Positions 30,058 to 41,235 of a stretch of DNA of 64,000 nt are shown here, piece by piece. Numbering within the stretch: the stretch's first letter is position 1; the number at the start of each line of letters is the position of its first letter. Where the stretch lies: NCBI RefSeq assembly GCF_030463535.1, contig NC_132893.1, positions 22,137,282 to 22,201,281 on the forward strand. Direction: 5' to 3'. Source of the DNA: Salminus brasiliensis. Its lineage: Eukaryota > Chordata > Actinopteri > Characiformes > Bryconidae. The translations under genes were made by a program, and so were the position numbers. Below the pieces are notes generated by a model. It saw only the letters and a list, made by a program, of their open reading frames with translations, was not told the DNA's origin and searched no databases.

Positions 30058-33000
30058 CTGAAACACACACACACACACACACACAGAAGGTCAGACAGTT
30101 GGCTTTCATTGGGCATACACCACCTCACCCACAGAGAAGATAAATCCATTCTAATATCTATGATATTTGGAACTACTGCATATAGATCATTGGGGCCTTG
30201 TATACACTATATGGACAAAAGTATTGGGACCGCTGCACATTTATTGTTTCTTTCAAAATCAAAGGGATTAAACAAGAGTTAATCCTGATTTTGTTGGAGT
30301 AACTGTCTCTACTGTCCAGGGAAAGCTTTCTACTAGATTATGGAGCATTGCTGTGTGCATTTGATTGCATTCAGTGACAAGAACATTAGTGAGATCAGGA
30401 CGTTGGATGATCACCACCCCACCTCATCCCCAACACCCCAACTCATCCCCAAAAGAACACATTTCCACTGCTCCACAGCTCAATGCTGAGGGGCTTTATC
30501 CTTCTAGCCCATGCCTTGCATGGTGCCAATTGGTGTATGTTGATCTGCTCCAGAGAGCCCTGTTCTGTTGGGAACACTTCTCTACAGGGGCTAGACAAGC
30601 TGTGAGCAATGGGCCCAACTTAAAGTAGCTCAATGCATTCATTAGAAAGGTAGTGTAACAAGCACTTAGTCTTACTTGATGTCATTGGCTAGATCTTCCT
30701 CTGTGTCCCTCCTTCTTGTCCACAAGAAAATGATGAACAGGACGATGAGGACAAAGCCCACCACTGCGCCCACTGTGGCACCAGCTATCACCCCGGCATT
30801 CGTCGCTAGGCAACAGAAATAGGACACAGTCATTATTCAAGTTAATTTTAATAGTTGGTGCAGGGAGCATTCTAGTGGTGCAACCACTATGCATTTAGCT
30901 TAGATCCAATGTAAACGGACAGACAAACAGAAACACAGGCAGACACGGGACGTACAGGTGATGACCTCCAGGTTGATGTAGCACTTGCCCTCTCCTGCGG
31001 AATTGGAAGAGGTGCACTCATACTTTCCTGACATGTTGCTGCTCAGGTTGTTGAGCTTCAGAGTGCCCACAGTCTCATCTGATAGAAAACACACACACAA
31101 GTCAGTTTGATTATTACTTATTTTTATCAGAATGTAGACATACATCACCAGATCATCTAATTGCTATTAGCCCAAACAAGTATTTATAAATATTATCATG
31201 AATTATAACACGTCAAACATGATCAGGCTGATTAACGTGTGAAAAACTTACTGAGCATAGGGGAGAAGAAGACCTCTGAGGACGGGCTGGTTTTGGCCCA
31301 CTTGTATTTGGGTGCAGGTTTTCCAGCGCTGGAGTGGCAGGAGAGTGTGACGTTAGCTCGGAGTACTGGCTGTCCCTGCAGCGTGCAGACAGGCATGGCA
31401 GGTGGGACTGCGTAAAAGGGGAGACAAAGGTAATAATGAGGGTCAGCTCTAAACTGAAAACTATAGAACTACAGAGGAAAGATTGAATGAGCAGTACTGC
31501 CTGTGCAGAACTGTTCTATACCGCGCACTCCAAGACTTCATGTAATCAGAATCAGCTCTCCTTTCATAGAGACCATCTAACCCAACATATTCATGCCTAT
31601 GAGTGTAGGTGTGTGTGCATGTCCTTCTCTCTTTCCTCGTAAGTACCTACCTTTTACGTTAACTGTCAGCTCTTTAGGGGATCCAGGGCTACCTGGCAAG
31701 ATAACCTGGCACATATAACGACCCGAATCCGACTCCACAGTGTTATTGATGTAGATCGACAGGTTGTTGTTGGGCATTGTATGGACAAAACCCGATCTGC
31801 CATTATACCAAGTGCCATGATCTACGACACCATTTATATAGGAAATGATCTACAAAGACAGAGAGAGGAAGAGACAGAGAGAAAGAAAGAAAGAGAGGAA
31901 CAATAAATAGCCTGGCAAAAAAAATACATCATACATGTAGTGAGGTCTGTCATATTGCACCAAGTAGTACAGTAACAATCAGAGATAGTGCTTTTCTGAG
32001 AACGTATGTGTACTTTACCAAACTCTTTGTTAAAAGTGGACGATTGGAGAAAAATACAAACGTTAGGTAGGTATTTTTTTATTTGGTGCTTTGCAGCAGT
32101 CTCCATAAAATCATGTAACCTACAGTTTATTCTACACTGATCAGGAGAAGTGGTCAAAAACATTCATTATCTTTATCAACAGTGGCATCTGTCAAGTGGT
32201 GGGATACATTAGGCAGCAAGTAAGCAGTCAGTTCTTGAAGGTGATGTGTTAAAAGCCTGAAAAGCAAATAGACAAGCATAAAGATCTGAGCCAATTTGAC
32301 AAGAACCAAACTGTGATGTCTAGATGACTGGGTCAGAACATCTCTAAAACATCATCTTGCGTAGGTCTTGTGGTGTTTTTCAGGAATGCAGTGGTCAGTG
32401 CATACTAAAAGTGCTCCAAGGAAGGCTGACAGGGTAATGAGCACTTAAGGTTCATTGATGTGATTCATGAGGGTCGTGTGGAGTCCATGTATCAAATGGT
32501 CAGATCTGTTGTGGCAGCACATGGGGGACCTACTCAATGTTAGACAGGTGGTGCTTATGTTACGGCCGATCTGTGTATATCAAGAATAAAACCCCTGAGA
32601 ACGGATGAATACATTGGGTATAAAAAAAGCGTACAATGCTGTAATTTTAATTATTTTGTCAATAAACTGCTTTAATCAGTTTAGAGACAGAGCTTGAACA
32701 ATGACAGAGATTAAACAATGAATCGATCAATTCAGCTAACATTATGTTGTTAAAGTGCAAAAACATGCTGCTATAAAGCACCCACCATTTCAGACTTGTC
32801 TGCCATGTTCCAAATGACAGTGGCCTCAGAGATGTCACCTCCTGTGTATGTGGCCCGGAGGACCACCATCTGCCCCTGGATCACCTCCACATTCGTCTGA
32901 GGCAGCTGAAGCTCGGCCAAGACACCTACAGAGCGTTTACAGGCAGGATGGTAGAGAGGGAGAGAAAGAAAGAGGAGAGAGAGTTTGAGCATACCTTTAC

Positions 33001-35296
33001 AAAAATGCTGGACGGCAGGCAGAGCTCAAAGGATGAAATAACAGTGTCAAAAAAAATCACAGATGATGTAACAGGGCCCAGTTCTGCAGACAGAGCAGAA
33101 ATGACCTATAACAGATGTACGTAAAAGGGATTTTAAGCTTTATTGTCCGATACAGAAGAGTCTCAGAACCCTCTGCCGTAAATGTTAGCAGTAGCTCTAA
33201 ATCAGTACAACCTCCAAAGACACTGAAGAAGCAATAAGAACAATGAAGCCCAAAAAGAGGGCCTCAGAATGGAAATTAATGGGATCCAATAGTGCCTGCA
33301 TTGAAAAACGCAAAAAATACTGACCTCAATTACAATTACTGACCAAAAAGGGTAGTTAGACCACCCTATTAGGCTCACCAGGATCATTTGTTAAGCCAGA
33401 CTTTCCACATAAGAACTTTAAGCTGTGTTTCAACTGAAGGTTTCACTTAAGTTCAATATGAAAACTGCTTGTTTAGAGACATTTTCCAAATATATACACC
33501 GATCAGCCATAACACTGAAACCACTGACAGCTGAAGTGAAAAACATTGATTATCTGGTCCCAATGGTACCTGTCAGGGGGTTGGGTATGAATATTAGGCA
33601 GCAAGTGAAACAGTCAGTTCTTGAACTTGATGTGTTGGAAGCAGGAAAAATGGGCCAATTGTAATGGCAAGACAAGTGGGTCAGAACATCTCCAAAACGA
33701 CAGGCATGCCGTGGTCAGTACCTACTAAAAGTGCTTCAGGGAAGGACAACCGGTAAACTGGCAACAAGGTTTTTGATTTAATCCATGGAGGATCTGCTAA
33801 CGTCTTGGTGCCAGATACCACAGGACACCTTCAGGGGTCTATATTAGGCAGGTGGTTAATGTTATGGCTGATCTGTGTATTTAATGATACAATTTAGCTT
33901 TTTAATGAATTGCATAGACATGTGTGACATACAGATATAGTCAGGCAACTACATGGTCAGTCTAGGCTGACTCCCAAACCTGATTTTTGAGAGTGGATGG
34001 CACTACAGTCAAAAATTACAACACCACATAAAAAAACCTGTCTTTCTTAACATTGATCTTTATTTTAATAATATATATTTTTTTAGCTCTAACTAAAGCT
34101 CTAATGAAGATAAAATGTCAAGTCAAGTCAAGTCAAATTCATTTGTATAGCACTTTTTATAAGTGTTGTTGTCACAAAGCAGCATAACACAATCAGTAAT
34201 TAGTAAAAGACAGAAAAAAATAAAAATAAATAACATAAAAAGACATGAAAAATCGAAGACCCCCAGTAGGCAAGCCAACGGCAACAATGTCAAGGAAAAA
34301 CTCCCTATGTCCGTATTTAGATTTTCATGGGGTGTCCTAATTTTTTACATGACTACATTTACATGAAGTAGCACTGGTATTACATATTACATTGCATTTA
34401 ATTGTAGAGGGTTACAAAAAATACAGATATTTTAGCACAGTTGCGCAGTCTGCTCATCCACAGCACAATATTTGCGGCATCAAATGTCAGTTAAAAATTG
34501 TTGTGGGCAAAAAAACAACATAATCAACCATTTTTTTAAAAACATTTAAAAAGTTGTAAAAGACAAAAAGAAAAAACAAAAAGAACTATATATAAAACAT
34601 ATAAAAAACAACACTATCAATAACTAAAGATCAATACGAATAATTTATATCCATTAACCAAACCATTGACCAGGTTTAATTGTGCCATTTTTGACTGAAA
34701 CATGCCGGTGATCAGTGCTCGAGAAGTACTGGTGATATCCACTATATGCTCACAAAGCTGCTTGTTGTCATGATAATGATAAATACTGAAATATTTGAAA
34801 TATTGATCAAATCTGCTGATATTGCTATGGTTCCAATGTCATCATACATCTCTAACCGACAACAAGCTCACTATTTTCATTTGTCAGAGCATTTAGATCA
34901 AAAATTCTTATGAATTCTAAGAAACACACATTCAGTCAACACCAGTCTACTGTAAATGTGCACATTCCCACCTACATGTTCAGCACAGGATGTCTTCTTG
35001 ATTGTTCTCAAGCTCGTTAAACAAACAAAGAAATCAGTTTGAACCTATTCTCGACCAAACCAATTTCCAGCACATTCCAAAGATAACACCTCCACAATCC
35101 CAGGGTCTAAAACCTATTCTGAGTTTGTATATCAAACCTGCCAGAGAATGAATTCAAGATCAATTTAGGATCAAAGTTCTGCCTGCAATGTCTGCCTGCC
35201 CTAACTTCCTTCCTCTCCCAGACCCCTGAGGCACTCACATTCCCCCAGGTGGAGATAGACAAGCTGCATCCAGCCTTCCTCCTCTCTCTCCTCCAT
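29595..35296 (-). CDS. esam: Esam, endothelial cell-selective adhesion molecule
   Basis: This is the orthologue of ESAM, a type I Ig-superfamily adhesion protein of endothelial tight junctions (JAM/CTX group). Exons in transcript order are 35239-35296 (candidate), 32786-32925, 31651-31849, 31252-31407, 30956-31078, 30676-30805 and 29595-30057, joined in frame to 1269 nt, 422 residues (human 390). The Ig V domain (about 23-130) contains SYINGV, MPNNNLSI and DSGRYMC. The C2 domain (133-225) has VTLSCHSSAGKPAPKYKW and MSGKYECTSSNSAGEGKC. A transmembrane helix at about 230-254 is followed by RRRD. The tail has SKNGTLSS and ends VPIMVPAQNQAGSLV, a PDZ-type ligand that in mammals binds MAGI-1. Like human ESAM, the V domain lacks the usual B-strand Cys (VVLRATYT). 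The first exon is the only insecure part. Confidence 0.92.
30063..30085 (-). repeat. (AC/GT)n microsatellite at the esam last-exon acceptor
   Basis: About 12 units end 6 nt before the acceptor AG, occupying the place of the polypyrimidine tract. Confidence 0.88.
30205..30655 (+). mobile_element. Family A copy 7 (+), the best-preserved left end
   Basis: It starts CACTATATGGACAAAAGTAT directly after TA, with the full core (aggacgttggatgatcacca; ctgctccacagctcaatgct; gggctagacaagctgtgagc). It ends at attagaaaggtagtg. It lies in the last esam intron (30058-30675), antisense to the gene. Confidence 0.82.
30676..30805 (-). CDS. esam: esam transmembrane exon
   Basis: The acceptor is gttgcctag|CGACGA and the donor CATCAA|GTAAGA. 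It encodes STNAGVIAGATVGAVVGFVL, IVLFIIFLW and then TRRRDTEEDLANDIK. A single hydrophobic helix with small-residue GxxxG-like spacing is followed by a stop-transfer RRR cluster. DIKED across the junction is also found in human ESAM. Confidence 0.93.
30956..31078 (-). CDS. esam: esam Ig C2 exon, second half
   Basis: The acceptor is ctatcag|ATGAGA and the donor ATCACCT|GTACGT. It encodes NETVGTLKLNNLSSNMSGKY, ECTSSNSAGEGKC and YINLEVIT: the F-strand Cys of the C2 domain, an extra Cys near the end as in human (AQCNVTLEV), and possible N-glycosylation at NNLSS/NMSG. Confidence 0.93.
31252..31407 (-). CDS. esam: esam Ig C2 exon, first half
   Basis: The acceptor is tacgcag|TCCCAC and the donor ATGCTCA|GTAAGT. 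It encodes VPPAMPVCTLQGQPVLRANV, TLSCHSSAGKPAPKYKWAK and TSPSSEVFFSPML. B-strand Cys and C-strand Trp of the Ig fold are present, and NVT is a possible glycosylation sequon. Confidence 0.93.
31651..31849 (-). CDS. esam: esam Ig V exon, second half
   Basis: The acceptor is tctttgtag|ATCATT and the donor GTAAAAG|GTAGGT. It encodes IISYINGVVDHGTWYNG, GFVHTMPNNNLSIYINNTV and ESDSGRYMCQVILPG. It has the DSGRYMC Ig signature. SYINGV is shared with human ESAM. NLS and NNT are potential glycosylation sites. Confidence 0.93.
31850..32785 (-). other. esam: esam intron between the two V-domain exons: contents
   Basis: A deleted Tc1-like copy (32165-32578) fills nearly half of the intron. A GA-rich tract lies at 31856-31900. 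Nothing else is recognised. Confidence 0.6.
32165..32578 (+). mobile_element. Tc1-like element, internally deleted (CACCGATCAGCC family)
   Basis: The left TIR is lost. The 5' transposon part (ttaggcagcaagtaagcagt, gatgactgggtcagaacatc, gcagtggtcagtgcatacta) is joined to the 3' end (gtggagtccatgtatcaaat, gttacggccgatctgtgta). Most of the transposase gene is deleted. Antisense to esam. Confidence 0.8.
32786..32925 (-). CDS. esam: esam Ig V exon, first half
   Basis: The acceptor is gctctgtag|GTGTCT and the donor GAAATG|GTGGGT. It encodes VLAELQLPQTNVEVIQGQMV, VLRATYTGGDISEATVIWNM and ADKSEM. VLA|ELQ is a plausible signal-peptidase site. The usual V-domain first Cys is absent (VVLRATYT), as in human ESAM. 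Confidence 0.9.
33495..33880 (+). mobile_element. Tc1-like element with both TIRs, internally deleted
   Basis: It starts CACCGATCAGCCATAACACT after TA and ends GTTATGGCTGATCTGTG before TA, with good inverted-repeat termini and TA target duplication. The transposase is reduced to its first and last portions, a natural MITE-like deletion derivative. Same family as 1245-1411 and 32165-32578. Confidence 0.85.
34108..34318 (+). mobile_element. Interspersed repeat with 'tttgtatagcac...ggaaaaactccc' signature
   Basis: It opens tcaagtcaagtcaagtcaaa and ttcatttgtatagcacttt, and closes atgtcaaggaaaaactccct. This pair of phrases marks an abundant fish interspersed repeat. The class (SINE-like or LINE 3' tail) is not decided from this copy. 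Confidence 0.6.
35239..35296 (-). CDS. esam: esam first coding exon (candidate)
   Basis: ATG at 35296 on the minus strand opens MEEREEEGWMQLVYLHLGE and ends with donor GGGGAAT|GTGAGT. The phase (1) fits the next exon exactly: T+GT gives Cys, so the junction reads LGECVLAELQLPQ. With a downstream Met (residue 10) it would make a short hydrophobic leader before VLA|E. The acidic N-terminus and the His/Glu in the core are unlike a good signal peptide, so another exon may be the real start. Support is position, donor strength and phase only. Confidence 0.4.
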
Positions 35297-36104
35297 GTCC
35301 TCCAGTTTGGCTCCAAGTCTTCAGCAAAGCGAACTTTGCAGGAAAGCACTCGCTTATCAGCTCACGGACACTGACAGACTGTGAGATAGAATCCCACTAC
35401 AAATCCTCTATTCTTTCAGGAGCTTTAAGCGCATTCAGCTGGAGAAAATTAAAAGAAACCTGGTGACGTAAGCTACAGGCATCTTTCAGGCTTAGCGAAT
35501 GGCATAGCACGAGAGATGGCGAGAGGCGGAGAGGCAGAATAGATAAGAAAAAGGGATGCCATTAGAAAATGGCATATTGGTGTTAATGACGATCAGGCCG
35601 ATATTAGCAAAACAAAAAAGGTGGAAAAGAATGTGACAAATCTAGACTGAAATAACACACACTCACACTGCATGAGGCCATGATGTGTGTTTGAGATAGT
35701 TTGAGTAAAATAACCTACTTTTGGATGTTCATGTAAAGTCATGTTATAAAAACTACAGATTAATAACAATAGGCCTCATTCACCAACTCTTCTTAGGTCC
35801 ATTTTTTTTGGCATTTCTTCCCAAAAATCTGAGTCCTTGTAAAATTGTCAACATAATTGGTGGATTTTTCACATTACTAATGTAACTGAACACCAGCAAC
35901 AGTCCGCAAAATACTGAGCGCACAAAGAAGCAGAGAGCCTGCATCCCTGAGAGAGGACTCTCACCCGCAACAAAGTGCCCCCTCCGCCATCTTTACCCAG
36001 AATTCTCATCACAAAGTCTAAGCGCTCTAATCCTTAAACAGGATGTAGTCTGCACTACTCTCTCTCCACCATTTCTCCCCATTTATGGAAGGCTTATAGT
36101 CACA

Positions 36105-36650
36105 TGTTCTCCTCCCCATGGTACACTGCACAAAGTGGATGGAATAATAAAGAAATTCTTCAGCACAACCTCAAACCCTCAGCTAGGGACAAGTGGGTTT
36201 TCCAACAAGACAATGACCCCACACACACATCAAAGGTGGTTGTAGGATGGCTAAGGCAGGCTAACATCACGCTTTTGGAATGGTCTTCCCAAAGTCCTGA
36301 CCTTAGCCCTTTTGAAAATACATGTCAAGTCAATGAAAGTCAAGTCAGTGCCAGGAACTTAACTAAACGCTACCAATTCTGCCAGGATCAGAGCTCAAAT
36401 ATCCAACCAGAATTCTGTCTGAAGCTTGTTGATGGCTTTTAAGGTCAAGGTGCAACTTACTAAGAGAAATTTGACAAAATATTAGATGTATGTATATTTT
36501 TCACTCAAAATTCTGAACTCCCCTAAAATTAAAATGTGAGCACCATTTATTTTTAATTAAAGATGTATGTGGTCACTCATTCTACCTCAAATAAATCCCT
36601 GAATTCCCAATATTGCCATAATTTTAAGCAAAATCTTTAACCACAACTGT
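36105..36650 (+). pseudogene. Tc1-like transposase C-terminal relic with 3' flank
   Basis: The plus-strand frame reads KEILQHNLKPSARDKWVFQQ, DNDPTHTSKVVVGWLRQ, LLEWSSQSPDLSPFEN and then QFCQDQSSNIQPEFCLKLVDGF. These are the DDE Tc1 blocks, with Pro-Phe in place of the usual Pro-Ile in DLNPIEN. The N-terminal two thirds are absent. The AT-rich tail to about 36650 (ccacaactgtata) resembles a Tc1 3' terminus. Confidence 0.8.
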
Positions 36651-37051
36651 ATATGTCAGTTCAGGTTAAACAGTTTAACCCCACCCATTCATGCCTAAAT
36701 TATAAAGTGCATTTTGGACTGAACCGCTTAAGGCATTTGGTACAAAGGTAATTTACAAATGTCATTTTTATATTACAATGTAAAAATACATTGGTAAACA
36801 CACAGAAGTGTCATATCTTAAAATCAGAAAAATCAGATACAGCTTCTTTAATGCAGATCAAGTTAAACAGCGTTAAGTCAAAAGGGAGCACCATGCTGTG
36901 GCTAGAACCCAGTGCCATACTTTTGTGTCCACCTGAGCAGGGCCTTCACAGGTGTGCCCTGGCATGTACATACATGCTCTTGTATGCACATTCTAATACA
37001 CACATATACCGAAATCATTCACTAGCTGTATTCATTAGAGTAAGTGGCCAA

Positions 37052-37487
37052 TCTTGGACAAAAGTACTGGGACACCTCAAATCAAGACGATTCAAAAAGA
37101 GTTAATCCTGCTTCTGTTTCCTGTCTCCAGTGTCCAGCGAAGGCTTTCTACTAGATTTTGTTGCATTTCTGTGAGGAATTGACTGCATTCAAGAACATTA
37201 GTGAGGTCAGGATTTTAGATGATCACCACCTCATCACAACGCTAGCTCACCAGCTCATCCAAAAAGTATTGTGCTGGGGGGCTTTATACCCCTCTAGCCC
37301 GCACCTGGCATTAGGCATGGTGTCTATAGGTTCATGTTAATCTGCTGCAGAGAGCCCTATACGATTCTATAGGGACTAGACAGGGCTGTGTGTGCATTTG
37401 CACATCTCTGTCAGCAATAGGTGCAACTTACACTGGCTAAATGCCTTCATTAGAAGGGGTGTCCACAAACATCTGCACATTTCGTAT
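37052..37487 (+). mobile_element. Family A copy 8 (+)
   Basis: It opens tcttggacaaaagtactggg and closes ggggtgtccacaaacatctg and cacatttcgta. Core phrases are present in order, with a small deletion around the gctccacagctc segment. The outermost CACTATAT has decayed. Confidence 0.75.
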
Positions 37488-38496
37488 ATGAAGGCAAGGT
37501 TGGATGTATTACACATCAGTCACCAAATGGGGGCAGCAAATCTTCAATAACCACCTCTTGTATGCTTCCATGGCATCCGTGGTGTATCCTATCTAGGAAG
37601 AAGTTAAGTTTCAGATTTTGTGTGTGCGGCTACACAATACATGTATGTGTGTGTGTGTCCTGAATGTGTGTATTTGTATGCTGAATCATTAACCTTAGTC
37701 TGTATATCGCTTGAGTGTATAAGCCCACATTACTCAAGCCCTGAGTGTAGCAGACTCTTTATACAAGTACACACAGGTTTTTAAGCATCTGTAGTCAGAT
37801 ACACAGATGCATTAATTCTAATACACCAGAACTAATCCTAGATAAACACTCAGAGAAGGTATGCATTCTGGGACTTTAAGAAAAGTGGTTCACACTCACA
37901 CTGGTGACTTAAATGACAATGTCTTAAGAGCCATGAGGGACACCTGAGTCATAATCCCACCAAATGCAGAAAGGAGCAAAACAGGAGAGGAAAACTGTAA
38001 ATGCTGTCAGCTGCAGTACTGTGGACTGAAAATTCACAATGAAGAACGTTTCAGAAATCGAGGGCAAGACAGCTTCCCCTAAAGCTGCTAATCATCAGCC
38101 ATTATCACAGCTCTCTAATGACAGTTCCCATCAGCCTGAGCACCAATCTCATTTACGCTATTTCTTCACATTAGCTCATCTAATGGTCCGCAAAATGACT
38201 TCTGGGATTCCAGTTTCTTATCTACGATGCCACTTTTTTTTCCACAAGGACACAGTTCTTTATGTATTGTTTGTTGGGAGGTCTCTTCAGAAGACGCTTC
38301 TCATTGGTTTAGACACAGCTGGTAAAAAGCTAATTTCTTACAACATAAAGCATAAAGCAAACATCAGAATAAAGAAACTGGGGAAAACATGATGAAAGAA
38401 GTCTGCAGTGACCATAATGATAGATGTAGGGCCCTATGGTTTTAGCGATGCAGAGAACATGGACAGAATTAGGAAAGGGATTTTGAGAATTTGGAC

Positions 38497-38612
<116 letters not shown>

Positions 38613-38755
38613 ATAGCATTTTTAAATTGTGTCTTCAGTCCCTTTATTTATCCAGATATCGTTCACATTTATGGTCGTTTTAGCTACTTTTTAGCACTAT
38701 TTGTCAGCGTTCAGACCATGCATAGCAGTAAAGGCTTCAGGGGTTGCTAGCTGAC

Positions 38756-38950
38756 TATGGTGGCTAGGTGGTTAGAGCACTGGGTTATTAATGAGAGGAC
38801 TGTGGGTTTGATCCCTGGGTTCACTGAGCTGCCACTGTTGGGTCTTTGAGCAATGCCCTACAGATGGGTTAAAGGCAGAGGCCAAATTCCACCTATGTCT
38901 GATACAAATGGTGAATGTGTCAATAGAAGATGACCAGTGGCACCAATTAT
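38756..38950 (+). mobile_element. tRNA-derived SINE (+)
   Basis: It opens atggtggctaggtggttaga and gcactgg, with a B-box-like gtgggtttgatccctggg, then gagctgccactgttgggtct. The same body phrase (ctggcactgttgcacccttg) occurs in the copy at 53368. Not a functional tRNA gene. Confidence 0.7.
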
Positions 38951-40905
38951 AGACCAACACTGCTGCTTTTTCTACATTTCCTTTAGTACAGGTAGAGTGT
39001 TGTTCCTTGAATGAGCAAGCAAATCCAGCAAATCTCACACTTCAGGGACAACAACACTAATTTGTAGGGCTGTGTATTGACAGGACACTATAGCACATAT
39101 TACGATACAGGGTTAATGGTTTATTACACTGTAATTTATGCAATACTGTAAGCCAGATGATACACTGAGCCATCATGTGCATAAAATCTGAGTAAAAGAA
39201 AAGTTTTATGCAGTCAGAACAGTGGGATCTGAAGATCTAGCGGTCAGGGTTTAAACACAACACTAACGCAATCAACCTTTGCATGTAAACTATTCATTAT
39301 AAATCAAATATTGCAATACTTTGATATTTTGATATTTTTGATACCCCTATTGAATATGCCCTGAATTTGTACTCCCAAACTCAAAGTGAAGTGGCTGAAT
39401 ATGTGCACTTGTCAATTTCTGGTGGTGTGGATTAATGCCGGTTTTCTCTCTTTCAGTGAGGCACAGGCCAACACACGTGCCACTTTGTGGAGGATCCTGC
39501 TACTTAAAAAACCAAGCATAGTAAAGCAGCCATTCTAAATAACCAAAGTGTTCTTGTTGTTGCTGAATGTTATATCAATAAAATGTATGTCTTTATATAT
39601 ATTATTTAGATTATGGAATGCAAAATGCTCAAAAGATATTCCATCTGCAGATTCCCATGATAAGTTTACTTAAACAACAGACAAAATCTCTAATCATGCC
39701 TTGAGATCCAGATCTGATCAAAGGGAAGATGAAGATGAAGATGAAGATAGAGACGAAAAAGGAAGGCCAGCACTGAGAGTGAGGGCATGTCCAACACAGA
39801 GGGAGATATGGAGCCTGGTAATTAATGTGGAATGAGGGACTTTTCTCACTAAAGTAATCTCCTGTATAATGGAGGGCCTGCCCTTAGTACGATACAGGGT
39901 GTGAGAGAGAGACAGAGAGAGAAAAAAGAGAGAGACGAGACGCTGCTATCTGCCCTTCCCCTTTCTGATCTGTAGTTATTAATCCACTCACAGCAGCAGC
40001 TGGGTCAGATCTGAATTATATATACCAGAGAGTGGCATGAAGGAATGACAGTCAGAGTGGAATCTGAAACATGTGGCCCCTCTACTCTTCAGGAAAAGAT
40101 GAATTGCTACTGACTGTCTTGTTTCTGAAGCTTTACTTAAAGGAATATTCCTTTATTCAGCGGCCCATTGGCTTGTACTATAGGTGGGCTTTGAGTCGAT
40201 GGGTCTTCTGTTCTTTTACTAAATACAGGGAAACAGGCTGATATTATTGTGCATGGTGCATATCGACTGGATCTGAAGCATTCTTTTAACATGGCCCTTC
40301 TAAATGCATATTTATTCAACCGAGCTTGGCACATGCAGAATGCACAAACTGTCATGCACTGGCTCTAGCACAACAAGACAATGAGCTGGTGGCCTGATCA
40401 GAACTTGCTGAAGGACGTATCATAAGCATTACTTCAGGTCAACAGAGTCCAGTTCATGGTATTATTTAATGTGCATTTACTGCTTCTCAATCCTGGACCT
40501 GTGTCTCCTTCCTGCGTATGGAAGTGTTTTCCATGCTCCAACACCCGGCTCAGCTCATGAAGGGTTGGCTAATTAGTTCATTAGGGAAGATGTTTTGGAA
40601 ACACAAGAAAATGTGCAGCATTCCAGGACCAGGGTGACAACCAATGCATTAGATGAGACCAGGAATTTGTAATCCCATCTACAGGGGGAGATGGGGTAAT
40701 GTAATTATCACTGGTGTATCTTACCTAATTTTTATGGACAGTGCGCTCCCATGTCATTAAGATCTTGGCTTGATTGTAAAGATTGATTCTCAAAATGAAT
40801 AGTCAGTATTGATTTGCTAATCCAGACAGAAGCGTGGCAATTGTGTGTCATGCTGGATTTATTTAATTATTTTAGCCAGTGAAATGTTATGTTATATTTC
40901 AAATA

Positions 40906-41235
40906 CACTGTATGTTCAACAATATCTAGCAAATTCAAGTGCTGAGACAGGTGTTCTTCTGTGCACACACAACTTATAATCTTTTTAGAAAAGCACTGCC
41001 AATAGCAAATGTTGGCGAAGGGGGTCTAAAGCAGTGGAACTGTATTCTCTAGAGTAATGACGCTCCATCCAATACCTCTGGGATGAGTTAAAGTGGTGTT
41101 GGCGATCCAAAACTAATCATCCAACCTGACCTCGTGAATGCTCTTGAGACTAATGGCAATCAGATCCTCATAGAAATGTTCCGACATCTAGTGTAAAGCC
41201 TTCCCGGCAGAGTAGAGGATGTTCCTGCTGCACAG
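40906..41235 (-). mobile_element. Family A copy 9 (-)
   Basis: It opens CACTGTATGTTCAACAATAT after TA (decayed right terminus), with gaactgtattctctagagta and ctcctgaccttgt-type core phrases. It stops before the left terminus. Confidence 0.68.

Larger units (their letters stand above)
32926..35238 (-). other. Sequence between esam Ig exon and candidate exon 1
   Basis: It contains a deleted Tc1 copy (33495-33880) and a repeat with the fish 'gtcaagtcaaattcatttgtatagcac' head and 'caaggaaaaactccctatg' tail (34108-34318). The rest is AT-rich sequence without recognised features (34320-35100). Confidence 0.5.

Noticed and set aside
40000..40060. Alternative esam start exon with ...TQLLL and donor GTGAGT
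   Set aside because: The phase is 2 rather than 1, so joining to the exon at 32925 breaks the frame.
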